DNA of 64,000 nt from Chlorocebus sabaeus. Lineage: Eukaryota > Chordata > Mammalia > Primates > Cercopithecidae. The stretch lies in the NCBI RefSeq assembly GCF_047675955.1, contig NC_132927.1, forward strand, positions 61,919,702 to 61,983,701, in the 5' to 3' direction. This document shows positions 12,845 through 25,110 of the stretch, piece by piece; position 1 is the stretch's first letter, and the number at the start of each line of letters is the position of its first letter. The position numbers and the translations under genes were made by a program. The notes under the pieces were generated by a model. It saw nothing but the letters and a program-made list of their open reading frames with translations, had not been told where the DNA came from and searched no databases.

Positions 12845-13030
12845 TTAATTCTAACAACTCCATGATACATAATTATTTTATCTTCATTTTACAGAAGAGG
12901 AAAAGAAGCCACAGAGAGGTTAGTGAAGTAACTTGCCTATAAGTCACACAGCAGTAAGCACTGGAGTCAGGCTTCAATTCTGGGGCACTCTGGAGCCTGA
13001 GCTTTCTTATCTACTCTGCTTACTGCACTG
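12845..13030 (-). mobile_element. MIR SINE (antisense)
   Basis: TATCTTCATTTTACAGAAGA, GAGAGGTTAGTGAAGTAACT and GTCACACAGCAGTAAGC are the reverse complement of the MIR core in order. Confidence 0.75.
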
Positions 13031-14946
13031 ACAATACTGATAATAAGAAACAATGCTCAATCAATAACATACAATTTCGTTTGTGGAAAACGAATAAGTT
13101 CCAGAGATTTGCTGTATGACATTGTGCCTATAGTTGACAGTACTATATTGAACACCTAATTTGTGAAGATGGTAGACAGCATGTTAATGGTCTTACTATA
13201 ATAAAATGAATACTTAAGAAAGGATACTTAAAATTGGTGTTTTATAATCATGATACAACTCACTCATATTTATGTGCCGTTTCTCACACAGTTTAGAAAT
13301 TGAAAATATGGTATTTTGATATATATATGTAAATATATCGAGTACATATATATGTACACACACACATACATCTCGAAGTACAAAGGAAAAAATTAAAAAG
13401 GTCTTCGTTTAGATTTTTGTTTTAGCAACTGAAATTTTAATGCCAATCAGGCAGATTCTCATGGGCATGGTAGATATGGAATCAGTTTAGTCATGATCCA
13501 GTCATTTGTACAGTGGGATCATGCTCTTTCTCAAAGTCAGAAGAAAGAAGTTCACATCCAAAAGGTTGACGTGGGAAAATAAGCTAGTTTTCATTGAGCT
13601 TAGGTGGAGCCGGTTTTCCTTTATAGACCACTATACATTCTCCTGCTTGGCCATAGGGAAATTATATGCTATTTTATACACAATTATATATCACTTTCTA
13701 CAACCAGTATCTAACTTGATATTTAGCCCTTGGCTGTATCTAAGACAAAGGTATTGCAATTGCCCATTTTACCATCAAACGAGGAAGCTTTGTTTTACTT
13801 TGCTTTCAAAATGATACTTGAAAGCACACACACATACGCACACCAGCACTTACATTCTTTTAGTATTTCAGGAAGTGGGCATGCGTAGGTTTTAGCCTTG
13901 AAACTGCTTTGTCGTCCAGTTTGTAACTGGCTAAGGAATGGAAAAAAAAAAAAAGAAAAGAGAAAGCAGAGCTCATCTTGATCATTGTAATTGGCACCGA
14001 CAGCAGACACCAGTGTGCCAATAGCTCCAAAGAATTCCTACGCAAAAGCTACTTCAGCTGTCCGAGATTTTCCTGATTTGTTTTGTTTGTGCATTTGATG
14101 TATAATCTTGTGGTTTGGCCCTCCTCACCACCTAAAACAGAAAAAACATATTCAGTTTCTAGGTCGTTTTAACTGGAACTTGCTCTTCAAGTTCCAACTA
14201 TGTCAACAAATTAAAGGACTTGACCATGAATTTTTTTTTTTTCTGAGGGAACACTTTGCCATTCCTCAAACCCTACCGCAGGTTCAGCAGACGCATGCAA
14301 GCGGCCTCTTTAGATGTGGTCACCGTGGACAGCTCAAAAGAACAAAATCAAAACCCTGAAGACTTTACATAAAAACTCTTCCTTGGAAGAAGAGCTCGTA
14401 TTTCAAAGATGATATTAATACGAGAATATTTTTTAACATCCTCTTTTAGCATAAATTTCTCATGATTAAATATTAGCCACAATGCTGTATTGTCTAATCA
14501 CCTGGTTAGTAAGATGTCTGGAAGTGTGGCATGGTGAATGATGAGGAAATGTTCTGAGAGACTGCTTTTATTTCAGCTTCTTTCTTATTGATGATGATGG
14601 GATTTGACAAAAATATTGTAGAACGAACCAAGTGTGACTATTTGAGTCCTGAATTTTATTTTCTTAATACTATTATACACTTAAAATTAGTGCCTGTTTT
14701 TGTGGCCTCATATAGTTTCTTTCTTCTCATATCTTGTTAAGTGAAAGACAGATGCGCGTTAATATTACTAAAAACAATAAAAATACTTCCAATTCAATAA
14801 ACATTTCAGTAACTGGGTGAAGGGCTTTGCTTGAATTGTCTCTTGTGGTACCCTCATCTACCCTTCAAGGTTATTGATAGTATTATTCAAATAAGACTTG
14901 GCCTTCTAGAAATTAAATGACTTGATCCAGGTCCTATCACTAGCTC
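13031..14946. other. Intronic sequence, no recognised element
   Basis: AT-rich near 13310-13370 with a short TA/CA run. The remainder is unique-looking. ORFs up to 102 codons occur without family resemblance. Confidence 0.5.
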
Positions 14947-15792
14947 AGTTTTTTTTTTTTTTTTAATTTTTACTTTTTGTGGGTACGTAGCAAGTGTATG
15001 TATTTGTGAGGTACAGAAGATGTTTTGATACCGGCTTGCAATGTGAAATAAGCACATCATGAGAATAGGATATCCATGCTGTTAACAATTTATCTTTTGT
15101 GTTACAAACAATCCAGTTATACTCTTTGAGTTACTTTAAAATGTGCAATTAAGTTATTATTCATCATAGTCACCCCGTTGTGCTGTCAAATAGGTCTTAT
15201 TCCTTCTTTCTATTTTTTTTCTACCCATTAACCACTCACCCCTCCTCCACCCCAGCCCCCTACTACCCTTCCAAGCCTCTGGTCATCATCTTTCTATTCT
15301 ATATGTCCATGAATTCAGTTGTTTAGATTTTTAGATTTCACAAACAAATGAGAGCACGTGATGTTTGTCTTTCAGTGCGTGCTTTATTTCACTTAGCATA
15401 GTGGTCTCCTGTTCCATTCATGTTGGATGGATGACAGGATCTCATTCTTTTTTGTGACTGCATAGGACTCCATTTTCTTTATCCATTCATCTGTTGATGG
15501 ACACTTAGGTTCTTTCCAAATCTTGGCTATTGTGAATAGTTCTGCAACAAACATGGGGGTGCAGATACCTCTTTGATATACAAATGACAAACATTTTCTT
15601 TCTTTGGAGTATATACAGTAGTGCAATTGCTGGATTATATGGTAGCTTAATGTTTAGTATTTTGAGGAACCTCCAAACTATTCTCCATAGTGGGTGTACT
15701 AATCTACATTCTCACCAACAGTGTACAAGGGTTCCCTTTTCTCCACATCCTTGCCAGCATTTTTTATTGCATCTCTTCTACATATAAGGTAT

Positions 15793-15823
<31 letters not shown>

Positions 15824-16880
15824 TTTTTTGAAACGGAGCCTCGTTCTGTCACCCAAGCTGGAGGGCAGTGGCACGATCTCGGCTCACTGCAAGCTCCACC
15901 TCCCGGGCTCACACCATTCTCCTGCCTCAGCCTCCCGAGTAGCTGGGATGACAGGCGCCTGCCGCCACGCCTGGCTAATTTTTTGTATTTTTAGTAGAGA
16001 CGGGGTTTCACCGTGTTAGTTAGGATGGTCTCGATCTCTTGGCCTCCTGATCCATCCACCTCGACCTCCCAAAGTGCTGGGATTACAGGGGTGAGCCACC
16101 GCTCTCGGCCTATAAGGTATTTTAACTGGGGTATGATGATATCGAAATGTAGTTTTAGTTTGCATTTCTCTATTGATCAGTAGTATTGAGCACCTTTTCA
16201 TATGCCTATTTGCCATTTGTATGTCTTCTTTTGAGAAATGTCTATCCAAATCTTTTGCCCATATTTTGATTGTATTATTAGCTTTTTTCCTATAGTCATT
16301 TGATCTCTTTATATCTTCTTGTTATTAAGCCCTGGTCAGATAGACAGTTTGCACATATTTTCTCCCATTCTGTGGGTATGTCTCTTCACTTTGTTGATAG
16401 TTTCCTTTGCTGTGCAGAAGCTTTTTACCTGTGATCCCATTTGTCCATTTTTGCTTTGGCTGCCTGTGCTTGTGGGGTATTGATCAAGAAATTTTTGCCC
16501 ATACCAATGTCCTGGAGATTTTCCCCTAGGTTTTCTTGTAGTCGTTTAATTGTTTGAAGTCTAACATTTAAGTGTTTGATACATTTTTATTTTATTTTTG
16601 TATATGGCAAGAGATACAGGTCTATTTTCACTCTTCTTCATATGAATATCCAGTTTTTCCAGTACCATTTATTGAAGAGACTGTCTTTTCCCCAGCATAT
16701 GTTCTTGGCACTTTTGTCAAAAGTGAACACACTGTAGGTGTGTGGATTCTCTATTCTGTTGTATTGGTCTGTGTGTCCGTTTTTATGCCAGTACCATGCT
16801 GTTTTGGTTACTGTAGCTCTGTAGTATAATCTGAGGGTAATGTGATTCCTCCAGTTTTCTTGTTTTTGCCCAGGGGTTTT
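14947..16880 (-). mobile_element. LINE-1 3' end (L1MA/L1PB-like), antisense, 5'-truncated
   Basis: A T-run at 14949-14964 represents the L1 poly(A) tail. The antisense 3' UTR follows (to about 15,390), then ORF2. On the minus strand the fragment IAKIWKEPKCPSTDEWIKKM (about 15,477-15,536) is recognisable as the L1 ORF2 C-terminal region. Frames are broken and the 5' end is missing, so it is a dead copy. An Alu splits it at 15,795-16,110. By sequence it is an older L1 than human-specific L1PA. Confidence 0.9.
15783..16122 (-). mobile_element. AluY-like element inserted in L1, with target-site duplication
   Basis: TATAAGGTATTT occurs at 15783-15794 and again at 16111-16122 and is the target-site duplication. 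The tail has decayed to an (ATTT)n microsatellite (15,791-15,826). The body ends at CTCTCGGCC (16110). TAGGATGGTCTCGATCTCTT is of the AluY/Sc kind. The insertion is younger than the L1 around it. Confidence 0.9.
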
Positions 16881-16909
16881 TTTTTTTAACATAACAGTAT
16901 GGACCTTTT

Positions 16910-17076
16910 GAGCTCTTTGTTGTAGGATGCTGAGCTGTGCATCGTATGGGATTTTGCAGCATTCATGGCCTCTACCCACCAAATGCCGGTAGCATCCCCA
17001 GGCAAGACTATCAAAAGTGTCTCCAACATTGCCAAATTTCCTTGGGGTGGGGGCAGTGAGGCAAAACTGCGCCTGT
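16910..17076 (-). mobile_element. MER5A (hAT-Charlie MITE), antisense
   Basis: CATGGCCTCTACCCACCAAA, AAAAGTGTCTCCAACATTGC and CAAATTTCCTTGGGGTGGGG occur in MER5A order on the minus strand. Ends are eroded. Confidence 0.8.
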
Positions 17077-17385
17077 TAGAATGACTTTGCTAGCCATGTG
17101 ACAGAGCCTGGGAGTGCCCTAGATGAATTTCCTTCCCCTTAACCCATGTGCTGTATAATACCTGTCTTCTTGCCCTTCTGTTTTTTCATCTGAACATAAG
17201 AGTGTAGAAATTGAAAAGCAAATCACTAATGCCTGCTTCTTCATCTCAATGATGGGTGAAGTGCACTGATAAATACTTCCTTCTCTCTTTGTGGGTATAG
17301 TACATTAAAACTTGTATAGAGATCCATGTATTGTGAAGGCAGTAACATTTGCACAGTATCATGCATATGGAGAAGGGACAGAGTA

Positions 17386-17711
17386 AGCATTTTTTATTTC
17401 ATTTTATTTTTATTTTTATTTTATTTTTTTGAGACAGACTCTTGCTCTGTTGCCCAGACTGGAGTGCAGTGGTGCTGTCTCAGCTCACTGCAACCTCTGC
17501 CTCCTGGGTTCAAGTATTTCTCTGTCTCAGCCTCCCGAGTAGCTGGGACTACAGGCACCCACCACCATGCCTGGCTAATTTTTGTATTTTTATTAGAGAC
17601 AGGGTTTCACCATATTGGTCAGGCTGGCCTCAAACTCCTGACCTCAGGTGATCCACCTGCCTCGGCCTCCCGATGTGCTAGGATTACAGACTTGAGCCAT
17701 AGCATTTTTTA
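17386..17711 (-). mobile_element. AluS element (antisense) with target-site duplication
   Basis: AGCATTTTTTA at 17386-17396 and 17701-17711 flanks the element. A (TTTTA)n tail precedes GAGACAGACTCTTGCTCTGT. The body ends at CTTGAGCCAT, so about ten bases of the Alu 5' end are missing. Confidence 0.9.
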
Positions 17712-19239
17712 AATTGCTCACCTCTCTTTCGTAATTGTGTGCTTGGGATATGCAGTAGTTACATGTTCACTGAGTCAGACTTCTAATCAATATTTCCTCT
17801 GAATTGCTGTGTGGCCTTGAGTGAGTCATTAAATCATTTGTGCTTCTTCTTTATCTTTTTTGGGAAGCAAACACCATCTTCTACTGTAATATCTTTTACT
17901 TTCGACTTTGGAGGGTAGCGTGATAGTAACTGCAAAACTCTTTGAAAGGAATTCCAAGACATCCAATTCATTGAAAAGCAAATACAGATTTTGGAAAAAG
18001 AAAGCATTGTTCATTGGAATTAATTGTGGAGATGAAACAGTTCATTTGTCAGCCATCAATATTTAAAATACGATAAGAAGAAAGCAAGGAGGTCATAACA
18101 CAACCCCTTTCCAAGCCATTTTCTCGGGGATAGACCCTTTCTCAAGCCTTGGAATCACTGAGGATTGGGTAAATACAAAACCGTTGTAGAAAAACTGAAT
18201 GAAAGCACGCATCAGTAGTGACTGGATGTTGGTATCACCCATTCATTTCATAGAAGCTGAGGACGCATCTTACCCTTTTCCAGTACAGATATGTTTGAAG
18301 TACATTGTCCTGTGGGAATGCCTTTCCCAGTTAGAAATTCTGCAATGGAAAAAAAGATCTGGCCTCCGAAGTTCTGAAGATGCATAGACAGCGGACACAC
18401 CACAGCCCTGCCTCTTCCTCGAGGAAGTTACAGAGCAGGTTGTAATTAAGCACTTGAAATGTAACTTAGTTGAATCCTTAGGTGACTGGGAATCCCATCA
18501 CCTCAACCCTGCAAAATAACCATCCGATTGCTTTTGCCAATTAGTATATGAAACAGCTGAGAATATGACAAATCTCCATGTATCTAGGACAGTAGTCAAC
18601 TAAATGTTTCTTCTTAACTGCTCTTGATTTATTGAGTGACAGGTGTACATGGCTACCTAATTTATAAATGAGGTGGTGTTTTCTCTGGTGAATACATAGC
18701 ATTTGTATCGCTTATTAAATATTTCATGAGCTAAGCCCTGACTCTTATAGATGTGGGGAATAGAGAGGCATTATGCTTATATAGAATGCTATATAGTTTT
18801 AGTATGCATTTGTGTCATTGTTTTAAACACATAAGCAGTCAAGAAATGAATAACTCACTCCACGAAGTTGAAATTAACAAAGTAAATTACAAAGTGACTT
18901 TAAAAGTGTCACATTAAATATTTTTTTACATAGTCGCTGATTTTACTCTGCCTGCAGTGGGTCGTTAAAACAGATGTGACGAGAAGAAAACAAAAAAAAA
19001 ATTATAAGATTTTTTTTAAAAAACAAGTGATAGGATAAAGATGGTTTTCTTGTGATGATAGAAGAGAAAATAGAAAAATAAGAAAATGTCCCAGAGAAAG
19101 AAGGTGGTAGCTCCTCTTTCTTCTGCTCATTACATCCCAAAAACCACATCCTGATTCCTCTCCTAATCTGGTAGCAAATGGGCTGCAAATTGTGGGACAA
19201 GTGGTAAATGGGAACCTCCACTCTCCCTTCTTTTTCTAT
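17712..19239. other. Intronic sequence, no recognised element
   Basis: Unique-looking, AT-rich after 18,600. No repeat family or regulatory signature can be supported. Confidence 0.5.
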
Positions 19240-19277
19240 CAGATAGATAGAACTAGTTCAGATAGATAGAACTGGTA
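19240..19277. repeat. 19-bp tandem repeat (2 copies)
   Basis: CAGATAGATAGAACTAGTT at 19240-19258 is followed by CAGATAGATAGAACTGGTA at 19259-19277. Confidence 0.8.
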
Positions 19278-19380
19278 GACCATCCTGTTTGGTGATAAAT
19301 ATACGTCAACTCTAAGACCAAATGGGGTCTGGTATGTGCAAAGCAGTATCACCATTACTTGCCAGGTGAAAACCTGGAAT

Positions 19381-19667
19381 CAGCCAGATGCAGTGGCTCA
19401 TGGCTGTAATCCCAGCACTTTGGGAGGCCGAGGTGAGCAGATCACCTGAGGTCAGGAGTTTGAGACCAGCCTGGCCAACATGGTGAAACCCCATCTCTAC
19501 TAAAAATACAAAAATTTTAGTCAGGCATCGGATTGGTTACCTGTAATCCCAGCTACTCAGGAGAATCGCCTGAACCCAGGAGGTGAAGGTTGCAGTGAGC
19601 CGAGATTATGCCACTGCACTCCAGCCTGGGCGACAAGAGCAAAACTCCATCTCAAAAAAAAAAAAAA
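19381..19667 (+). mobile_element. AluS element
   Basis: Runs from AGCCAGATGCAGTGGCTCAT through both monomers to an A-rich tail. A short internal stretch of the right arm (the GGGAGGCTGAGGCAGGAG part) is deleted. Confidence 0.9.
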
Positions 19668-20628
19668 GAAAATCTGTACCTGTTCATACATTATACCCTG
19701 CAGAGTATAATGGAATAGTCATAGCTGGAGGACATTCTACATTGTTGGCTTCATGTGCACAGGACTTTCTTTGTAGTCATTCTATAATGTTTTCAAAATA
19801 CGTAAATGTTTAACACAGTATTTTCAAGTAATAGTTTCAAATCAGTGAATTGAAAATGCAGAAAAGGTATCTTCATCTGTTGTACACTAAGTATCAATTC
19901 ACATTTGGATATGGGTAACCTTTCCTTTTTTTCCTTAGGCTAAGTGATTGCCACCAGGTTATACTGTTTCTTTAAGAACACTGAGGTTAACTACAAAAGA
20001 GAAAAGTAAACGGACATTTTGCTAGATGTTTATATAATTTTCCTAGATTAGCTTTTACTTTTTTTTTGAAGCTGCTTTCAAATGGTTAATTTTAGACTTT
20101 TCCTAAAATTTTCAGATTTTCCCACAATGTCTATGTACCCAGTTCTATGTGACTTTTGAAATTCCATGAAATTAACCACTATCTCTTGCACATAATGTTC
20201 AAACTCTTTTTCTCAGACCTCACCTTCTGGCTGCAGGGCTAGTAGGGTTAATTTAGAGCTTGTCACACCTTTCATACGACTCTTCCTTACATATGATTGA
20301 AATTCTGTTGATTTGGTAAGACTGAAAATGTGTTGTGCCCAAATCTGTAAGTGCCAGTAGGGTTTTGAATGCCATGTACTTTCTGAGGATAAGAACCAAG
20401 GTATTGTTTGGTATTTATAGTCTACTTCAGAGCCAGTGAATAATGTTTTACAAATTGTTGACTCTTTACATCATTGCCAACCTTCAACTATTTCTTTTGG
20501 CGATTTAGCATTGTTCATGTGACTCTTAGTTACCTGGACATTTTTTTCCCTTTAATTGAAACAATCTTGTACCTGGCTCTGAGCCTTAAAGGTACTTAGC
20601 ATCTGATTTTTTTAAATTATATTTTTGT
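19668..20628. other. Intronic sequence, no clear element
   Basis: Parts of 20,150-20,450 have an L2-like feel (CTTTCTGAGGATAAGAACC) but are too diverged to call. Confidence 0.4.
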
Positions 20629-20892
20629 GTAATGCCAGTGCTTTGGGAGGCCAAGGCAGGCGGATCACTTGAGGTCAGGAGTTTGAGACCAGCCGGGCCA
20701 ACATAGTGAAACCCCATCTCTACTGAAAATATATAAATTAGCCAGGTGTGGAGGTACATGCCTGTAATCCTAGCTACTCCAGAGGCCGAGGCAGGAGAAT
20801 CGCTTGAATCCAGGAGGCAGCAGTTGCAGTGCGCCAAGATCATGCCACAGCACTCCAGTTTAGGAGACAGAGTGAGACACCATCTCAAATAA
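20629..20892 (+). mobile_element. AluS element, 5'-truncated
   Basis: Starts inside the left arm at AATGCCAGTGCTTTGGGAGG and runs to CACCATCTCAAATAAAAT, so roughly the first 25-30 bases of the Alu are missing. Confidence 0.9.
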
Positions 20893-20904
20893 AATATATA
20901 TACA

Positions 20905-20945
20905 TATATGTGTGTGTGTGTGTGTGTGCCTGTGTGTGTGTGTGT
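20905..20945. repeat. (TG)n microsatellite next to Alu tail
   Basis: Runs of GT, once interrupted by CC, follow directly on the AT-rich Alu tail. This is a common origin of dinucleotide repeats. Confidence 0.85.
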
Positions 20946-21590
20946 ATTTAAAATTCCTAGTCACCTTACATATTGTATATCCTATCATTTGTCTACTTAC
21001 TTAGAATATTCGGGTCCCAGTATTTGTTAATAATTTGTTTTTAATTTCATTAAAATAAGTATTGTTTAATAATATTAAACATACACTAAGCATATAACAT
21101 TTAACTGTTATTGTTTAAATATTAAATACTCTTAGTTAAGGGACAAGAGGAAAATGTTATGTAGGCCTTGATCAGTATGGCTGGGAAGGCCTGGGGATTT
21201 GCATTGTGTGTGGCGTGTGTGCACATGTCTTTGAGTTTGGTTTTGTGTGAGTGAGTAGAACTTCATCAAATAGCTCCTCCCAGAAATGTGTGTGTACCTC
21301 TCCCTCGTGCCTGTAAGTCTCAACTCACATACCCTAGGTGCAGCTTACCTTGACCGTGACTATTTAAACCTTGGCCCTTTACCACACACTCTAAATTTCT
21401 CTTACCCCAGTAGGTGCTCAATAAACAGTTGAGAACTTTCTCCATGAGCTCTGAAAGAATGAGGGTCTTTGGAGTTGTTTAATCTCACTCACTGGCAGTT
21501 GAGAAACACATATTTTGGTACCTTTGAATCTAAACCCGTCTCCTATTCAATTTTCCTATAATCCTCATAAAAACTAAAGTTTACTTAATA
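20946..21590. other. Intronic sequence, no clear element
   Basis: AT-rich at first. CAGTAGGTGCTCAATAAACA near 21,409 resembles an L2 or MIR 3' end but is too short to assign. Confidence 0.4.
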
Positions 21591-22071
21591 GAGTTGACTC
21601 TTGAAAAATGCTGGGATTAGGAACACAGACCCTCTGCACAGTTGAAAAATCTGCCGTTACCTTCTGACTCCCCAAAAATGTAACTTACTAATAGCCTGTT
21701 GTTGAGTGGAAGCCTTACCGATAACATAGTCGATTAACACATACTTTGTATTTTATATGTATTATTGACAGTATTCCTACAATAAACTAGAGAAAAGAAA
21801 ATATTATTAAGGAAATTGTAAGGAGAATACATTTACTATCCATTAAGAGGAAATGGATCATGATAAAGTTCTTCATCCTCATCATCTTCACATTAGTAGG
21901 ATGAGGAAGAGGAGGGGTTGGTCTTGCTGTCTCAGGGTGGCAGAGGTGGAAGAGATGAAGGGTAAAAGGGAAGCAGCAGAGGCAGGTACACTTGGTGCTA
22001 CTTTTATTCAAAGAAATCCATATCTACGTGGACCTGCATGGTTCAAACCCATGTTGTTCTAGTGCCAACTA
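21591..22071. mobile_element. Tigger2-type (pogo/Tc1-mariner) MITE
   Basis: Starts GAGTTGACTCTTGAA and ends GTTGTTCTAGTGCCAACTA, imperfect inverted termini of the Tigger2 type, with TA on both sides (21589-21590 and 22072-22073). Internal GGAAGCCTTACCGATAACAT and GGGGTTGGTCTTGCTGTCTC are known parts of this family. At 481 bp it is too short for a transposase and is non-autonomous. Confidence 0.75.
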
Positions 22072-22114
22072 TACTTCCATAATGGCCGAAGTCATTAACT
22101 AATAAGAGATAGGT

Positions 22115-22362
22115 GCTATCAGTTAGAAAGACCGTGGCTTTGGGAGTCACATAATCCTAGGATCAACTACTGATGTTAACAGTCTGTGTAAATTTAAGCA
22201 AATGAATTTACTTTTCTTAACTTTAGTTTTAAAATAAATCTCACTAATGGGCTAGTAATAATGACCTACAAGAATTTTGTGACGATTAGCAGTAAGATGT
22301 AAAAATAAAAAAAAAAAATGCCCAACAAGGTGCTTGACATTGAGAAGGTGCTCAGTAAATGA
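22115..22362 (+). mobile_element. MIR SINE, nearly full length
   Basis: GTTAGAAAGACCGTGGCTTT at the start, TTAACTTTAGTTTTAAAAT in the core and GAAGGTGCTCAGTAAATG at the end match MIR order. An A-run (22,306-22,319) interrupts it. Confidence 0.7.
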
Positions 22363-24372
22363 TTTGCATACATTTCAAGTATACACGTGTGCTTGTTTGT
22401 TACCTATCTGTATACGCACACAGCTATGAGAAATCATGGATTCCTTTCGAAAAGATGGAAGAAAGAACTGTTTGAAGTCTATATGAAAAGAGCTTAGGAA
22501 TTAATGTCCTGCTTTTATCCAAGGTATAACTGCCTACCATGTTCAAAGGGCATCGATAGGATTAATATTCAAAATTTTCTTTGAAGCCCTGATACAGAAG
22601 GACCTGGAAAAATCCATAACTATTTCTATAGGGGGATAGGTTCTCAATATCAAGTAATAGACCCAGTGGGAAAACTAGGCTATTTCTGGTTTGCTATGTT
22701 TTCTTGACTTCACACGTGTATTTTCTTGGTTCTGTGAAGAAGATTTGGAAGGGTTCAGTTGGTGGGCAAGAAGTGATTGTGTTTCTTGGTCTGTCACTTG
22801 GAGTTGAGCTGAACAAGTCCCCTGGGGCAGGTTCGGAGGTCTTTGAGATTTCTGCAATTGGGATTGGACTGGTTTTCATTCCGATTCAGACCGGCTATAG
22901 CTGCATCTCTCAGGAAATTACAGTTCATTTTCTGACTGTCCAGGAAGAGCCTTTTAAAATACTGATACCCAAAAAACAAACACTGACTGCCTACACAGGG
23001 CAAGGAGGCCGCATCTCACCCAGGGGCCAGGAAACAGGCTTCCCTGAACCTTTGCCGTTGTTTGTTTTCACACGTTATCTTCTCTTCCAGATCTGGAGAC
23101 TGACATAGAAACTGTCCTTGCGGATTTAGGTGCGGTCCGTTAAATTACCACCAATACTCATCTTCACAAGAATCTTAAATAGAATCAGGCATTTCTGTAA
23201 ATATTAAAACAACTGGACCCACACTTTTCATGTCGCTCTGTTTTCTTTTCTGAGGAGCTCCAGCACATTTGTTAGCTATTTGTCATGTTACGCCTTCTAC
23301 AATCATGGGCCAAACCAGAGATTAGACAGTAACGTAAAACAGACTTTTTTTTTTTTAATGTGGAAAAAGGATTTTAATGTGGGAATTTATTTTCTGGAAT
23401 TGTCCAATATAAAAATAGATAAAATAATTTCAGAGGTAGAGATTCTAAAGTAATTGAACCCATCACCTTGCTAAAGCTTTTTTTTTAAAAACATTTTCAT
23501 TGTTTAAATTCTCTTTGCCTATCATGATGGTACCTGGGAGAATTCAGATTTTTCACAGGTGAGCAGTTACCATGCAACTGGTGCAGATAAGAACATGCCT
23601 TATTATGGGGTGTGTTGACTTTCAATTGATTTTAAGCACACTTGAAATGGTAATGAGAATACTGAGCTGGGAGAGAGCATATGGCCTTAACGATTTGATT
23701 CTCAGAAAACAAGCAAACATTTAAAAATGATAGAGTTTTCTGAGTGTCAAAGTCAAGGTGAAAGCTGGGTGTTTGAATGACAGAAATGATTTCTTCTTTA
23801 TTATTTTTAGCTATGCCTTTATTATATTTTATTGCATTGAGATGAAAAAAATGAAGAGGAACACCAGCGTTTGCTATCCAAGTTTGGATCAAATTAAATA
23901 TGACATAAAGCTTTGCTCAAAAGGTATGACAACTTTGGTGCTTTTGAACTCAAATCATCCTTTCAAGCAAAATGTAATATGAAAAAGTCAATTAAAATAT
24001 AATAAGGAAAAATGTAGCTCAAGGAGCTGGAAAATGAGAGAATATATATCAGGCCATGAGAGAAAGGTGAAGAGAAACATAAGATGTTAGGGCATGAACT
24101 ACATTTATATACACAATACTCCATACATGTTCTTTTATTAACTAAGAGAGGTATGTGAGAAAAGGAGATGGGCGATTTAGAGAATGTTGTTTTCTTTATG
24201 AGAAAATACATCATATAGGTCATTGTAAGTTTGTCTTTTTATTTGTTCTACCTGATTTTGCTGGCTGCCATTACCAGCTAAATGGCAAAGTCTGTGAGCT
24301 TATTTTTTTCTGCAGTTGCTCTATTTTCTTGATTAGAAGCCTGATACTGGAAGTAACAAGATGTGGTCGACT
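22363..24372. other. Intronic sequence, mostly unique
   Basis: A block at 22,680-23,160 has ORFs on both strands (up to 134 codons) and a strong-looking acceptor at 23090. T-runs lie at 23345-23357 and near 23480. No interspersed repeat is recognised. Confidence 0.5.
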
Positions 24373-24563
24373 TTATTTATTTATTTATTTATTTACTTAC
24401 TTACTTACTTACTTGAGATGGAGTTTTGCTCTTGTTGCCCAAGCTGGAGTGCAATGGCACAATCTCGGCTCACTGCAATCTCTGCCTGCCAGGTTCAAGC
24501 GATTCTCCTGCGTCAGCCTCCTGAGTAGCTGGGATTATAGGCGTGTGCCACCATGTCCCGCTA
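24373..24563 (-). mobile_element. AluS element (antisense), 5'-truncated, with microsatellite tail
   Basis: (TTTA)n then (CTTA)n (24,373-24,413) form the decayed tail, followed by GAGATGGAGTTTTGCTCTTG. The element stops abruptly after CCACCATGTCCCGCTAA, leaving only the 3' half of the Alu. Confidence 0.9.
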
Positions 24564-24954
24564 AGGATGCAGCCAACTTTAAGATATTTATTGGGTTTAA
24601 ACAACTTGTGAGGAGTCCAGTCTGTTCAGAGACACAATTATTTCTACTTCTGTGGAAATCTAAAAACGTGAGTGAATTACATGGAAACGTGTGGCTTAAA
24701 ATTGTATACTGATAGATGTTAAAGCTGAGTGGGACTGCTGAGATGATATATTCTGTTGGCATTCCTTTATACCCACAAAGTAATTTATTTACAGTCAGAA
24801 ACATAATGGTCTGCAGTTGGGAACTGATCTGAGCTGATCTCAGTTTCAAACTCTTTTTCTTATGGCTTGCCTACACTTGTCACTATTTCCTTCAGTTGTT
24901 TCACTCAAAACTGTCAATCTAGTCACTTCATATAGACACATCTTACGTCTAATG
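24564..24954. other. Intronic sequence, no recognised element
   Basis: Unique-looking sequence between an Alu and a MIR. Nothing further can be supported. Confidence 0.5.
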
Positions 24955-25110
24955 ATGATTGCCATTTATTGAGCACTTACTCTATTCAGGCCATTTACTA
25001 AATAAAAACGTTGCATAAGTAGCCTCATTTAATCTTTATAACCTTGTTGCAAGGAGATTTGGGATCAGAATAGTTACATGATTTGCTGCATACTTGCCCA
25101 CTGCTCATTA
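24955..25110 (-). mobile_element. MIR SINE (antisense)
   Basis: CCATTTATTGAGCACTTACT followed by AGCCTCATTTAATCTTTATA is the reverse complement of the MIR 3' half. Confidence 0.65.

Noticed and set aside
15393..16982. Minus-strand ORFs with reverse-transcriptase-protein text
   Set aside because: They are fragments of a dead, truncated L1 ORF2 broken by stops and an Alu, not a host gene.
17326..17712. 128-codon ORF on the + strand
   Set aside because: It is almost entirely an antisense AluS translation.
22704..23108. 134-codon plus-strand ORF with overlapping minus-strand ORFs
   Set aside because: No family resemblance, it has a mirror ORF on the other strand, and no promoter or splice context supports coding.
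24155..24712. 185-codon ORF on the + strand
   Set aside because: It reads through an (TTTA)n/(CTTA)n repeat and an antisense Alu; the protein text is typical translated Alu.
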